Origin: JBKCUI01 sp052161625
Lineage (GTDB): Bacteria > Planctomycetota > Planctomycetia > Pirellulales > Pirellulaceae
Direction: 5' to 3' (one strand)
Length of the DNA stretch: 64,000 bases
Assembly: GCA_052161625.1 (NCBI GenBank)
Contig: CP197412.1
In this document: one piece after another, positions 1 through 8,445 of the stretch
Layout: each line of letters opens with the position of its first letter
Position numbering within the stretch: position 1 is the first letter of the stretch
Translations under genes and position numbers: made by a program
Notes under the pieces: generated by a model
What the model was told of the DNA's origin: nothing
Database searches by the model: none
Seen by the model: the letters and a program-made list of their open reading frames with translations, nothing else

Positions 1-360
1 GGGCAGGGTAAGAGTTCCCGGTTGGATCAGCGCGGGACTTTCCGGCGGGGCCACCCCGGTCCCCTTCTGTCGAAAGGCAAAGGTTCCGGTGAGCAACGAA
101 TATCGGGTAGGAGTGCAAGTCGATGCGGAGCAATAACCACTGGTGAAGCGAATCCCCGATTGCGCGAGGGAGTCGATATGGGGAGTGTTGATCGACTTGG
201 CACCATAACACGAAACATCCCCGTATCCCAGGTCGTCCGCCATGATCACGACGACATTCGGATGTCTCTTCGAGGGAGGTTGCTCGAACCCAAATCCGAC
301 CGTAGAGAAAACCGAGGCCAATAGAGCGCCTGTGACGAAGAGAAAATCCGGTGTGCGCAT
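1..360 (-). CDS. Arylsulfatase family protein (5' part only)
   Basis: The reverse strand opens with an ATG at 358-360 and stays open to the window edge, so only the first 120 residues are visible. Residues 1-25 look like a signal peptide (short charged start, then a hydrophobic run ending in VGFGF), so the enzyme is probably exported. Residues 36-49 (VVVIMADDLGYGD) give the two aspartates that bind calcium in type I sulfatases. Residues 82-86 read C-T-P-T-R, the C-x-P-x-R motif whose cysteine is converted to formylglycine. In planctomycetes such enzymes typically desulfate polysaccharides; the substrate cannot be told from this part. GGTGAAACC lies just upstream of the ATG. The C-terminal half is outside the window. 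Confidence 0.9.
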   Translation of the reverse strand, partial: MRTPDFLFVTGALLASVFSTVGFGFEQPPSKRHPNVVVIMADDLGYGDVSCYGAKSINTPHIDSLAQSGIRFTSGYCSASTCTPTRYSLLTGTFAFRQKGTGVAPPESPALIQPGTLTLP

Positions 361-444
361 GCGGTTTCACCCCGATATGCCTGAATGAGTGGGAGAGTTC
401 CTATCGGGCGATGGCGATAGTATACACCACGCCTGGATGGGGTT

Positions 445-1290
445 TTAGTATTCCGATTGCCAAGAGAACTGGGAACGGTAGACACGGACCGAAGCAGCGA
501 ACAGCAACGCGACAGTCAGCAGCGCCAAAATGGCGAGGTGCACCGACGTCGCCTCCGGTGAAACCAGGATCTCGTCCAAGGGCCGAGGTAACTCTTCGTC
601 GGAGAGGAGGGTATTGACCAGGACGGATCGAAGTCGGTAGCTGATGGTAAAACGATTGATCAAGGCTGGAATCCAAGCCAAGATTCCTTCCACAACCGCT
701 GCGTAGGCAAAAGCGACGACCATCGCCCGCTTTTGAAAGAACGTACCGATGGCGACGAATAGTGCACCATGGGCCATCGCGGACAAAACACATAACAGGA
801 CGCAAACATTCCACGTCGCGAAAGGGTCCGGCGTGTTGAGCATAGGGGCGGCTAGTGAAACAGACACAATGGTGCAGCTACTTGTCCAAAGAAACGACGC
901 CAAATACTTGCCCCAGAGCATCATCCAACGGGCATAGGGTCGCACGACGCTGTAAACCCAAGTCTGTCCCTCGAGTTCCGCATGCACGACGGGAGTCGCC
1001 CAGAGCAGCATACTGAGGATGGTCACGATTTCGATTTGAAGCACAAACACCAGAGCGAGCAATGCGTACCAGATTTGCTCAGGAGATCGAATCTCAACTC
1101 TCTCAGTCAGCGACTTCACAGCAAAAATAATTGCGACCGGAAAGAGCGCGAGACCAAACCAAGCGGTGATACGAATCGGAGTGAACGAACGCAGGGACTC
1201 ATATCGCAGCACTCCCAAAACACCGCGAATCAACGATTGGATCGATTGCTGCTTCGAGGGGTCCGTGAGCGTCGAGGTGGGAGCATTCAT
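445..1290 (-). CDS. ABC-2 type transporter permease subunit
   Basis: A protein of 281 residues with about six hydrophobic segments, for example near ITAWFGLALFPVAIIFAV, YALLALVFVLQIEIVTIL, VCVLLCVLSAMAHGALFVA and LAILALLTVALLFAASV. It has no ATPase motifs. The frame is open further upstream, but that part overlaps the preceding ATPase gene and is not hydrophobic, so the ATG at 1288-1290 (MNAPTST) is preferred, 25 bases after the ATPase stop. It is the last gene of a four-gene operon (ATPase, permease, ATPase, permease) and most likely forms an exporter with the ATPase at 1316-2314. The substrate is unknown; ABC-2 pairs of this kind move lipids, drugs or polysaccharides, or belong to gliding/Nos-type systems. 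Confidence 0.8.
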   Translation of the reverse strand: MNAPTSTLTDPSKQQSIQSLIRGVLGVLRYESLRSFTPIRITAWFGLALFPVAIIFAVKSLTERVEIRSPEQIWYALLALVFVLQIEIVTILSMLLWATPVVHAELEGQTWVYSVVRPYARWMMLWGKYLASFLWTSSCTIVSVSLAAPMLNTPDPFATWNVCVLLCVLSAMAHGALFVAIGTFFQKRAMVVAFAYAAVVEGILAWIPALINRFTISYRLRSVLVNTLLSDEELPRPLDEILVSPEATSVHLAILALLTVALLFAASVRVYRSQFSWQSEY

Positions 1291-1315
1291 GGGTGTTATG
1301 GCTGTGAATGTTGCG

Positions 1316-2314
1316 TCACGAAAAGCGTTTGAAGGGGGAGGAATGAAACACCTCGCCCCGATGTTTGGAAACGAGAAGCCGGAATAGCTGGCTGATGTCA
1401 CCATCCGCTCCGAGAAGCCTGTCGATGTGCAAGTTATACCTTGTGCTCCAGTCGGACAGAGCGGAGTAAAATTGGAGTGGATTCTCGATGGCGACTCGCA
1501 TTCGCCCATTCCCTTCCTGTAAGTCGAGAGAGCGAGTCCAGGTTTCACGCGCCAGGAGGGAAGCAAGGAGCCGAGGGTCATTGCATTCGATCTCGAACTC
1601 TTGCGGGAGGCTGGAAAGTAGTCGGTGCAACTCACCCGCTGTACCGGACGCGAGCAACCTTCCTCCGTAGATTAGCAAAAAGGAATCCGTGATCTTCTCG
1701 GCTTCGTGAAGCACATGATTGGCGATGATCAAGCTTCGGCCTGACTCTTTCCATTCGATCAATAGTTGTGTCAGCTGGTGCCGCGCGACGGGATCCAAAC
1801 CATTGAATGGTTCATCGAGAATCAACAGATCGGGGCGGTGAGCAATGGCTTGAGCGAATTTGCAGCGTTGTCGCATGCCGAGCGAGTAAGTATGGAGTGG
1901 ACGATCCGCAGCTCCCGTCAAATCGACCTCCTCAAGGAGTTCTTGAACGCGCCGCGACGCATCGCGTCGTCCCCAACCGCTCAATGCTAATTGCAACTCC
2001 AGCCACTTTCTGGCCGACACGTTGTGCAACAAGATATCGGTTGCCGGGCAGAGGCCGATTCGTCCAAGAATCGATGGGCTTCGAAAGGGATCGTGTCCGA
2101 GAACTCGGACTTCCCCCAGCGTCGGTTTGAGCGCCCCGGTCAGGAGACCGATCAAGGTGGATTTTCCAGCTCCATTTGGGCCGATCAATGCATAAGCTCC
2201 CGTCGGGAGCGCCACATCGATATCGTTTACACCCATCACGTTACCGTAGAGCAACGTCGCATGATTCAAACGGAGCAGCTCGCTATCTGCCATTCCATGT
2301 TTCGTAATCGTCAT
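1316..2314 (-). CDS. ABC transporter ATP-binding protein
   Basis: A cytoplasmic ATPase subunit of about 332 residues. Motifs seen in order: Walker A GPNGAGKST, Q-loop region CPATD, signature YSLGMRQR, Walker B LLILDEP followed by FNGLDP, and an H-loop histidine in IIANHVLHEAE. The signature is SLGMRQ instead of LSGGQ, as is common in ABC-2 exporter ATPases (CcmA/NatA type). The chosen ATG at 2312-2314 overlaps the stop of the upstream permease as ATGA, which suggests translational coupling; an ATG at 2291-2293 is the alternative. The C-terminal 100 residues after the nucleotide-binding domain match no motif I know. It should pair with the permease at 445-1290. Confidence 0.88.
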   Translation of the reverse strand: MTITKHGMADSELLRLNHATLLYGNVMGVNDIDVALPTGAYALIGPNGAGKSTLIGLLTGALKPTLGEVRVLGHDPFRSPSILGRIGLCPATDILLHNVSARKWLELQLALSGWGRRDASRRVQELLEEVDLTGAADRPLHTYSLGMRQRCKFAQAIAHRPDLLILDEPFNGLDPVARHQLTQLLIEWKESGRSLIIANHVLHEAEKITDSFLLIYGGRLLASGTAGELHRLLSSLPQEFEIECNDPRLLASLLARETWTRSLDLQEGNGRMRVAIENPLQFYSALSDWSTRYNLHIDRLLGADGDISQLFRLLVSKHRGEVFHSSPFKRFS

Positions 2315-3288
2315 ACCCGCAGCATCCTCGCAACGCGCCAGTAGGCCACGGCATATCCTAAAACGGAGATGAACAGGATCAGCCCCCAGGGAGCCCATTG
2401 CGTCCCAACCTTCGCGGTCAACCCGAAGACTTCCTGCTGAAGGTAGCCAAGCGTTTCATAGGGAGAGAACAGCATCCAATGACTATACTCTCCCCATCGC
2501 ATCGGCTCCTGCCGCGAAAGTTGATCTGCGGTAGCAAGAGACTGATACGTCACACTCCCTACCACCCACAGGGCAAACCACGCGAACCCCGCATAACGAC
2601 TCTCCTGAGTCAGTGAGGAAAAGGCAAGCGCAATGGCTGTGGTCGGAATCGCGAGAACAGCCGTCGCCAACAATACGCGGAGCGGAATATCCCAAGTAGA
2701 GAATAAGACCCAAGGATTCGGCGATAAAAACAATCCTGCGAGATAAATCAACAAGGCGGGGACGGTAGCGATCATCGCCAGAAGAAAGAAAACTACGCAA
2801 GCCTTACCTAGTACATACTCCGCAGGGGTGAGGGGGCGAGACAAATAAAGCAAATAACCGCGACTCCTCAAATCAAAGCTGATGAGCCGGGGAGCGATCA
2901 ACCCGATGACCAGAATCATGCTAAACGATTGCGGATAGCGGAATAGAAAAAAGAGCATGTAGGACCAGACAAAATGCCTGGACTCAGCCGGTTCAGCCAG
3001 CAATTCACTGATATTCACTCCAGCACGCGCCGCAGTAGCTCTCGCTTCGCGCGCAGCGAACACGCTTCGGATGATGTTTCGATAGTTTGGTTCTTCCGCA
3101 GATTGTTCGAACACACCGAAGAAGAAAAGAGCTACCGCGGACGGAATAAGCAAGACAACCATCAAGCGTTTTAGCCAGGCGCCCCGCCAAATCAGCCGAA
3201 TCCCAGTCGACGCCACCACGAGCCATCGCAGCGAGGCGTAAGTGCGTTCTCCGGTCCAGTTTCGATATCCCACATCCAAAAGAGGCAT
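2311..3288 (-). CDS. ABC-2 type transporter permease subunit
   Basis: A 325-residue membrane protein with about six hydrophobic stretches (LMVVLLIPSAVALFFFGVF, FSMILVIGLIAPRLISF, ACVVFFLLAMIATVPALLIYLAGLF, VLLATAVLAIPTTAIALAF, YAGFAWFALWVVGSV, WGLILFISVLGYAVAYW). The loop between the first two segments is long. RGYLLYLSRPLTPAEYVLGK is the kind of cytoplasmic segment found in ABC-2 permeases. It starts two bases after the stop of the ATPase at 3291-4241 and overlaps the next ATPase by four bases, so all four genes are likely read as one message. Substrate unknown. Confidence 0.85.
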   Translation of the reverse strand: MPLLDVGYRNWTGERTYASLRWLVVASTGIRLIWRGAWLKRLMVVLLIPSAVALFFFGVFEQSAEEPNYRNIIRSVFAAREARATAARAGVNISELLAEPAESRHFVWSYMLFFLFRYPQSFSMILVIGLIAPRLISFDLRSRGYLLYLSRPLTPAEYVLGKACVVFFLLAMIATVPALLIYLAGLFLSPNPWVLFSTWDIPLRVLLATAVLAIPTTAIALAFSSLTQESRYAGFAWFALWVVGSVTYQSLATADQLSRQEPMRWGEYSHWMLFSPYETLGYLQQEVFGLTAKVGTQWAPWGLILFISVLGYAVAYWRVARMLRV

Positions 3289-3290
3289 AG

Positions 3291-4241
3291 TTACTGATCC
3301 CGAATCGCATTGAGAAAAATATCTTCTAACGAGTTACGCGCCGCATCCAAATGTTGGATCGGCGCCTCAGCCTCTTCGCTGGCTTGCCAAAGCGTTCGAA
3401 CATTTTGAGAGTCGACCCCCAGGACACGAATCTCGCGTTCGTTTCGACGTTCGAACGAGATACCACGCTTGGCCAATGCATGACCAAAGCGATCCACGTT
3501 TTCTTCGACACGGAGATGCAAACCAGGTTCGATCGGCTTTTGCAATCGATCGAGCGAATCCGTCATGCGGACCTCCCCTCCGACCAAAATGACGACATGA
3601 TCGCAAACGCGTTGAACGTCATGCAGGATATGGGTCGAGACGATGAGCGATTTCCCTTTGTCCACAGCCAGCATCCGGATGCGATCCAGGAAGCTTTCAC
3701 GCTGAGCGGGATCGAGACCTGTCGTTGGTTCATCGAGAATGATTAAGGGTGGGTCATGCACGAGCGCTTGGGCGAATTTCAACTTTTGACGCATGCCGGT
3801 GGAATACGTTTCGACATTCCGATAACGCTCTTGATCGATGTCGCAAAAATCAGCCACTTCATGGGCGCGTCGCAAGGCTTCCGTGCGGGGTAGTCCAGAA
3901 AGTCTGGCCATCATCTGAATCGATTCGATTCCCTGCAAGCCGTGGAGGTAGCAATCGTCTTCCGGCAGATAACCAATCTTGTCACGGATGGCCTTGCTTT
4001 CCTTAGGCCAATCGAACGAGAGGACTCGCCCGTGTCCGGAATCGATGCGCAGCAATCCGAGGATCGATTTGATGAGGGTGCTTTTTCCGGATCCATTCGG
4101 CCCCAGAAATCCTGTCACTCCGGGTGGTATCGCCAAATTCAATCCCTTGAGAACCTCTCGCTTACCATACCGTTTTACGACGTTATGGATCTCGATTACA
4201 GGAGGTGGCTGATTCAAGATGAGGCAATCGGTTCGAGACAA
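3291..4241 (-). CDS. ABC transporter ATP-binding protein
   Basis: First gene of the four-gene exporter operon, 316 residues. Walker A is GPNGSGKST, the signature is YSTGMRQKL, Walker B is LIILDEPTTGLDP, and the H-loop histidine lies in IVSTHILHDVQ. The part after about residue 225 is a small C-terminal region (HLRVEENVDRFGHAL) typical of ABC-2 ATPases of the CcmA class. It pairs with the permease directly downstream. The start ATG at 4239-4241 is the only one that leaves the whole nucleotide-binding domain intact with a normal leader; the next ATG lies well inside the domain. Confidence 0.9.
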   Translation of the reverse strand: MSRTDCLILNQPPPVIEIHNVVKRYGKREVLKGLNLAIPPGVTGFLGPNGSGKSTLIKSILGLLRIDSGHGRVLSFDWPKESKAIRDKIGYLPEDDCYLHGLQGIESIQMMARLSGLPRTEALRRAHEVADFCDIDQERYRNVETYSTGMRQKLKFAQALVHDPPLIILDEPTTGLDPAQRESFLDRIRMLAVDKGKSLIVSTHILHDVQRVCDHVVILVGGEVRMTDSLDRLQKPIEPGLHLRVEENVDRFGHALAKRGISFERRNEREIRVLGVDSQNVRTLWQASEEAEAPIQHLDAARNSLEDIFLNAIRDQ

Positions 4242-4407
4242 GTTTGGCGAAAGAATCCTGTCGGCGGGACGATTGTACTTCGAAGGTGCCCCCGATATCT
4301 TGTCCTAGGCGTAAATTTATTTTGAATTCCCAATCTCGCATCTCCCTAAGAAACGGATCGGTGAGATTTTGGGTAATCGTATCGATAGCGAGCAAGGAAC
4401 CAACTGG

Positions 4408-5214
4408 ATGTCGACGCATGCGAATAGCAACTTGGGGTTTCGACCAATGCGATCCGCGGACATGCTTCGAGCATTGCAGATCATCAGTGAATATGACGAG
4501 GATGACGCGTACGATGCCCGAGAAACGTACGAGGAGTCGATTGAAGGACAGTTCGTTCTAACCGAACAAGAAAAGGTCATTGGTGTCGTTGGAGCCAATC
4601 CGATCGAGAATACCGATCGCGCCTATGGCATGTCCTGGACCTACTTGCAGAAAGCGGATCGCAGAACCGGCAAAGGAACACTCATGCTCGAGTGGATGCT
4701 CGAATGGCTCAAAGAGAACGAGGCACGCAAAGTGTTCGTACAGGCCAGCGACTACCACGACCCCACGATCGGCGACATCTACTTTGATGCTCGAGAGGCT
4801 TACAAACGCGTCGGCTTCATGCAGGAGCTCCGACAACCGGACTTCTATGCGCCAGGTGAGGCAATGATCGTTTATGGTCTGCAACTCGAGACAAAACAAT
4901 TCGTTGCTCCGGAGGAGCAAGAGGCTGATATTCTGATTACCGATGTGGACGAGATTCCCGAAACAAATGACGCCTACTGGGTTGCTTGGGAGGTAGCCGA
5001 CCCGGGACAAGGTAGCAAGCCTGTCGATATCGAGAAAGTCGTGCGTGAAGTCCGCTCATGGGGAGGCCGCGCCATCTACATGGCATTTCCATCGGACTTG
5101 AGTGGCGTCGCGCCATTAATGTCCGCTGCTCGCTTCCGTATGGCAGGCAGATTGCTCGATTATTATGAAGACGGCGTAGATGAGATCCACTACCGTCTCG
5201 ATGTTCTCAGTTGA
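4408..5214 (+). CDS. GNAT-family acetyltransferase-like protein
   Basis: A protein of 268 residues. The first 160 resemble a GNAT acetyltransferase: GFRPMRSADMLRALQII is a typical first strand and helix, KVIGVVGANP a central strand, and YLQKADRRTGKGTLMLEWML resembles the acetyl-CoA-binding strand and helix, with R-R-T-G-K-G in the place of the usual Q/R-x-x-G-x-G. AYKRVGFMQE is the usual late GNAT segment. The C-terminal 100 residues (ILITDVDEIPETNDAYWVAWEV onward) do not match a family I recognise. The ATG at 4408 is chosen because AAGGA lies nine bases before it at 4394-4398; an in-frame start at 4369 has no such site. Substrate unknown. Confidence 0.75.
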   Translation: MSTHANSNLGFRPMRSADMLRALQIISEYDEDDAYDARETYEESIEGQFVLTEQEKVIGVVGANPIENTDRAYGMSWTYLQKADRRTGKGTLMLEWMLEWLKENEARKVFVQASDYHDPTIGDIYFDAREAYKRVGFMQELRQPDFYAPGEAMIVYGLQLETKQFVAPEEQEADILITDVDEIPETNDAYWVAWEVADPGQGSKPVDIEKVVREVRSWGGRAIYMAFPSDLSGVAPLMSAARFRMAGRLLDYYEDGVDEIHYRLDVLS

Positions 5215-5276
5215 ATGACTGGATTGAGTGACAGAGTTGAATGATAGGGCTGAATGAAACAGTTGAAAGACAGGGT
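5211..5276. repeat. Degenerate short tandem repeat over the end of the GNAT-like gene
   Basis: Five imperfect units of 12-14 bases built on GTTGAATGA-CAG follow one another from the stop codon of the gene at 4408-5214: GTTGAATGACTG, ATTGAGTGACAGA, GTTGAATGATAGG, CTGAATGAAACA, GTTGAAAGACAGG. Each unit carries a TGA, so stops occur in more than one frame. Confidence 0.55.
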
Positions 5277-5385
5277 GAAAATGATTGGAAACTCCACCCA
5301 TGACATCGATAGGTGGACCGGCACGCGAGCCTGAAGACCCGCACTTCATACAAAGTGGTGGTGAATAAATGGCTTCTACAAGTCG

Positions 5386-5480
5386 TCTCGGTTTGCGGGG
5401 CGATTGTTTGATCGGCCATTCGACTTGCCATCACCCCGTCGGAAGAACTTCGGCGTCCGAGGAAGGCAATGCTTGTGCAA
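5386..5480 (-). pseudogene. Remnant of a sulfatase 3' end
   Basis: These 95 bases match 9199-9292, the last coding part of the sulfatase gene at 9189-10649, in the same orientation. A core such as GATCGGCCATTCGACTTGCC is identical. There are about eight substitutions and one extra C in a C-run near 5435, which would shift the reading frame. No other part of the sulfatase is present here. It is either a small duplicated piece or the last trace of a lost paralogous sulfatase gene. Confidence 0.75.
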
Positions 5481-5490
5481 TCATCTTCTT

Positions 5491-5609
5491 CATCCCCCGG
5501 TCGGTCATCCCCCGGTCGGTCATCCCCCCATCCCCCGGTCGGTCATCCCCCCATCCCCCGGTCGGTGGGCATCCCCCGGTCGGTGGGTGCCACCCATCCC
5601 CCGGTCGGT
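5491..5609. repeat. 15-base GC-rich repeat, six copies
   Basis: The unit CATCCCCCGGTCGGT occurs exactly at 5491, 5506, 5529, 5552, 5570 and 5595, separated by 0, 8, 8, 3 and 10 bases. The 8-base spacers are the partial unit CATCCCCC. The last two copies run into TGGGTGCC boxes, linking this array to the interspersed repeat that follows. Confidence 0.85.
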
Positions 5610-6315
5610 GGGTGCCACCTATTCCTCCCGTGTTCTATCCCCCTCAGTAGGTGGGTGCCTTCTATTTACTCCCATTCGCATAGGTGGGTGCCTTCTAATT
5701 ACCCAATTCAACAAAGCTGCCGCAGGCATCGATTCCCTTCCAGCGGGTAGGTGTCTCGAATCGCCGTTCTCCGATAGGTCCCCTCAATCTCTTCCTCGTT
5801 TGCGCCTTGGCGCCTTGGCGAGAACCTCCCACCGCCCTCCCCAAAAGATGGGTGCCACCTATTCGCTCTCGACCCAATTTCCAATTCCCAAAAGATAGTT
5901 GTCTCCAATTTGTTTAACAGTCAGCCGTAGGCGTACACGCCCCCTCCACCATCTCCCCCCATCCTGGGAATCCCTCCCATCCTGGGCACCCCACTTTCGC
6001 CCCCTTATCCTCCTTTGCACCTTCGCGACTTTGCGAGAATCCCCCCCAACTCCCCCCAATGCGTGGGTGCCTTCGATCTACCCCCCCCCCAAAAGATGGG
6101 TGCCTTCTAGTAGCCTTCTTTTGCGCCTCGGCGCCGTGGCGAGAAACGTCCCCCCCAGTAGATGGGTGCCTTCTATCAAGAATGCTTTTCTATCTGCTTC
6201 TCTCTTCGCGCCGTAGCGCCTTGGCGAGAAACCTCCTCCCACCAATCCCCCAAAAAAAGGTGGGTCAAAAGGTGGGTGCCACCTATTCGAAGTAGTTGGG
6301 TGCCTTCTATTAGCT
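5580..6315. repeat. Composite interspersed repeat array (TGGGTGCC and GCGCCTTGGCGAGAA boxes)
   Basis: This 1.2 kb gap (5215-6417) has no credible gene. Two short elements alternate in it. Box A is (G/A)(G/A)TGGGTGCC(A/T)(C/T)CTA, seen near 5583, 5608, 5651, 5684, 5848, 6062, 6097, 6162, 6272 and 6297. Box B is TTTGCGCCTTGGCGCCTTGGCGAGAA or close variants, seen near 5799, 6014, 6119 and 6206; it holds the inverted repeat GCGCCTTGGCGC-like core. C-rich tracts separate them. The same boxes recur downstream of the transposase gene, which suggests a REP-like family tied to that gene. Confidence 0.75.
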
Positions 6316-6417
6316 CGCATTCCCCCACTCCAAAATGTTCTTCTATTTGGTTGCAACCCGCTCCCCCATCCCATAACGTAATAGGATCTACACCCCGAAC
6401 CTCTGGAGAGATCCATC

Positions 6418-7575
6418 ATGTCCAGCACGCTCCGTTCTGAGCAATTCGTTAGCGACGAAATCTGCCTTGTCCATTGCTACAACCGTTGTGTCCGTCGCGC
6501 CTTTCTGGCCGGCTTCGATGAGCTCACCAGCACAGACTACTCCCACCGAAGAGAATGGATTCGCCAAAGACTCGAATCCCTTGCCTCCGTCTTTGGTATC
6601 GACGTTCTCGAATATGCCGTCCTATCCAATCACCTCCATGTCGTCCTCCGCAATCGTCCCGACGTCGTGGCTACTTGGTCTGACCAAGAAGTTGCCACAC
6701 GTTGGCTGCGACTCTTTCCTGGTACCCGGATCCTCGATGTCTTGGCCGAGGCCAACGAAGAAGATGTCCGAAGCGCCGTAGCCGATCCAGAAAAGATCAA
6801 AGAGTATCGAAGCCGACTCTCCGATATCTCTTGGTTCATGCGCTCTCTCGCCGAAGTCATCGCCAGGCGAGCCAATGCAGAAGACAAATGCACCGGTTGC
6901 TTCTGGGAAGGCCGATTCAAAGCCAATCGGCTTCTCGATGAAGCCGGTTTGCTCGCATGCGCCATGTATGTCGATCTCAATGTCCTCCGCGCGAATCTAG
7001 CCGAAACGATCGAACTCTCCATCCACACCTCCGTGTACGATCGTCTCCAAGCTGCCAACGGTGCAATGATCGAATCGACGGCTCTGGATCGCGTTCCTTT
7101 ATCGAAGGAGGAATCGATCAAACGGAGGACCAAGATGACGGTGGAGGAGCAGAAGAAGGCTCGTCAGAACCGTGGCCCCCGTCCTCTGGTCCCCAGAGAC
7201 GCTTGGTTGGCCCCCTTCACGCTCGACCCCAAGGTGAACTCGTTGGATCCAGAGCCCTGCACCAACGGCCTGCGAGCCAGCAACAAAGGGTTCTTGAACA
7301 TGAACCTGGAAGACTATGTGAAGTTATTGCGTTGGACAGCGGAGCAGAAGGGTCATCCTCCTGGGAAATTGCATCCGGTCCCCGAATCCTTGAAGCCCTT
7401 ATTCTCTGGGCTGGGAGTCGAACCCAGCATGTGGTGCGACTTGGTATGGAACTACACGAAGTACTTTGGCACCAGCCGCTGTAGTGGAAGTCCCAAGTCG
7501 ATGGTAGCCGACGCGGAGCGGACCAACAATCGCTGGAGTCGCGGCCAGCGGCTCGTCGCCGCTTGCTTCGCCTAG
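6418..7575 (+). CDS. REP-associated (RAYT/Y1-type) transposase-like protein
   Basis: A 385-residue protein of the Transposase_17/IS200-like superfamily, in a form common in planctomycetes. The HUH metal motif is H72-L-H74 (SNHLHVVL). CFWEGRFKA (161-169) and YVDLNVLRANL (184-194) correspond to the LWQ-x-RF and Y-x-x-NPVRA segments of RAYT proteins. The catalytic tyrosine of the family is expected just before the Asn near residue 153; here that stretch reads VIARRAN, with no Tyr, so activity is uncertain. The C-terminal 190 residues (after the HUH part) are much longer than in enterobacterial RAYTs. GGAGAG lies nine bases before the ATG. No terminal inverted repeats of an IS were seen; instead both sides carry arrays of short repeats, as expected for a RAYT. 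Confidence 0.88.
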   Translation: MSSTLRSEQFVSDEICLVHCYNRCVRRAFLAGFDELTSTDYSHRREWIRQRLESLASVFGIDVLEYAVLSNHLHVVLRNRPDVVATWSDQEVATRWLRLFPGTRILDVLAEANEEDVRSAVADPEKIKEYRSRLSDISWFMRSLAEVIARRANAEDKCTGCFWEGRFKANRLLDEAGLLACAMYVDLNVLRANLAETIELSIHTSVYDRLQAANGAMIESTALDRVPLSKEESIKRRTKMTVEEQKKARQNRGPRPLVPRDAWLAPFTLDPKVNSLDPEPCTNGLRASNKGFLNMNLEDYVKLLRWTAEQKGHPPGKLHPVPESLKPLFSGLGVEPSMWCDLVWNYTKYFGTSRCSGSPKSMVADAERTNNRWSRGQRLVAACFA

Positions 7576-8445
7576 AGGCCCTCGGTTAGCAGAAGCTTGC
7601 TTGGCCTAGTAGCTGCTCTACCGCCAACCCGCGATGCGTCCCTGCCGGTCCCCCACTCCACCTATGCGCCATGGCGCCATGGCGAGAGCCCCGCCTCTCA
7701 CCTCGCCCGAACTCCAGCACCGGGCCAAGTACGCTGCTGCGCACCCCCCAGCCAAGTCGACTGCAACTCTGTCCAAGTTGCCCCCAATCCCGCGTCCACA
7801 GCCCCATTCTTCCCCCCGATCGCCCGTGCCCCCCGCGCCGCTCCCCCCGGATAGATGGGTGCCTTCCACTAGCTGCGAGCCAGCAACAAAGGGTTCTTGA
7901 ACATGAACCTGGAAGACTACGTGAAGCTATTGCGTTGGACAGCGGAGCAGAAGGGTCATCCTCCTGGGAAATTGCATCCGGTCCCCGAATCCTTGAAGCC
8001 CTTATTCTCTGGGCTGGGAGTCGAACCCAGCATGTGGTGCGACTTGGTATGGAACTACACGAAGTACTTTGGCACCAGCCGCTGTAGTGGAAGTCCCAAG
8101 TCGATGGTAGCCGACGCGGAGCGGACCAACAATCGCTGGAGTCGCGGCCAGCGGCTCGTCGCCGCTTGCTTCGCCTAGAGGCCCTCGGTTAGCAGAAGCT
8201 TGCTTGGCCTAGTAGCTCGCTCTGTTCCCCCCCCTCGCGGTGCCCACTCCACCATGGTGCCATGGCGAGAGACCCCTCTCGCCTCGCCCAAACTCCAGCA
8301 CTGGGCCATGTTCGCAGCTGCGCACTTCCTGGCCCATCGGCCGCAACCCTGTCCGAATTGGCTCTAAATCCCGCATCCGCAGCCCCATTCTTCCCCCCGA
8401 TCGCCCGTGCCCCCCGCGCCGCTCCCCCCGGATAGATGGGTGCCT
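7270..8445. repeat. Tandem duplication of the transposase 3' end plus its GC-rich tail
   Basis: The 345 bases 7270-7614 and 7873-8217 are the same, at a constant offset of 603, with only two differences noticed (TATGTGAAGTTA against TACGTGAAGCTA). The two following tails (7615-7869 and 8218-8445) are also related but diverged, and end in a shared stretch of about 65 bases (GCCCCATTCTTCCCCCCGAT ... GGATAGATGGGTGCC). Together this is a two-copy tandem array of a unit of about 0.6 kb. The uneven divergence suggests gene conversion or selection on the first half. Confidence 0.9.
7897..8178 (+). pseudogene. C-terminal fragment of the transposase (second copy)
   Basis: An open frame of 93 codons (MNMNLEDYVKLLRWTAEQ ... 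RLVAACFA) with a protein sequence identical to the last 93 residues of the gene at 6418-7575. It lacks the HUH domain, and no ribosome-binding site is seen before the ATG, so it is probably an untranslated relic of the tandem duplication. The intact frame with two silent changes shows the copy is recent or is kept uniform by conversion. Confidence 0.85.

Noticed and set aside
5491..5609. CRISPR-like array
   Set aside because: The repeat is only 15 bases and the spacers are 0-10 bases made of partial units; no cas genes are near.
5404..5898. A Pro/Arg-rich frame of 164 codons in the repeat block
   Set aside because: It is produced by the GC-rich 15-base repeats and box sequences and has no conserved content.
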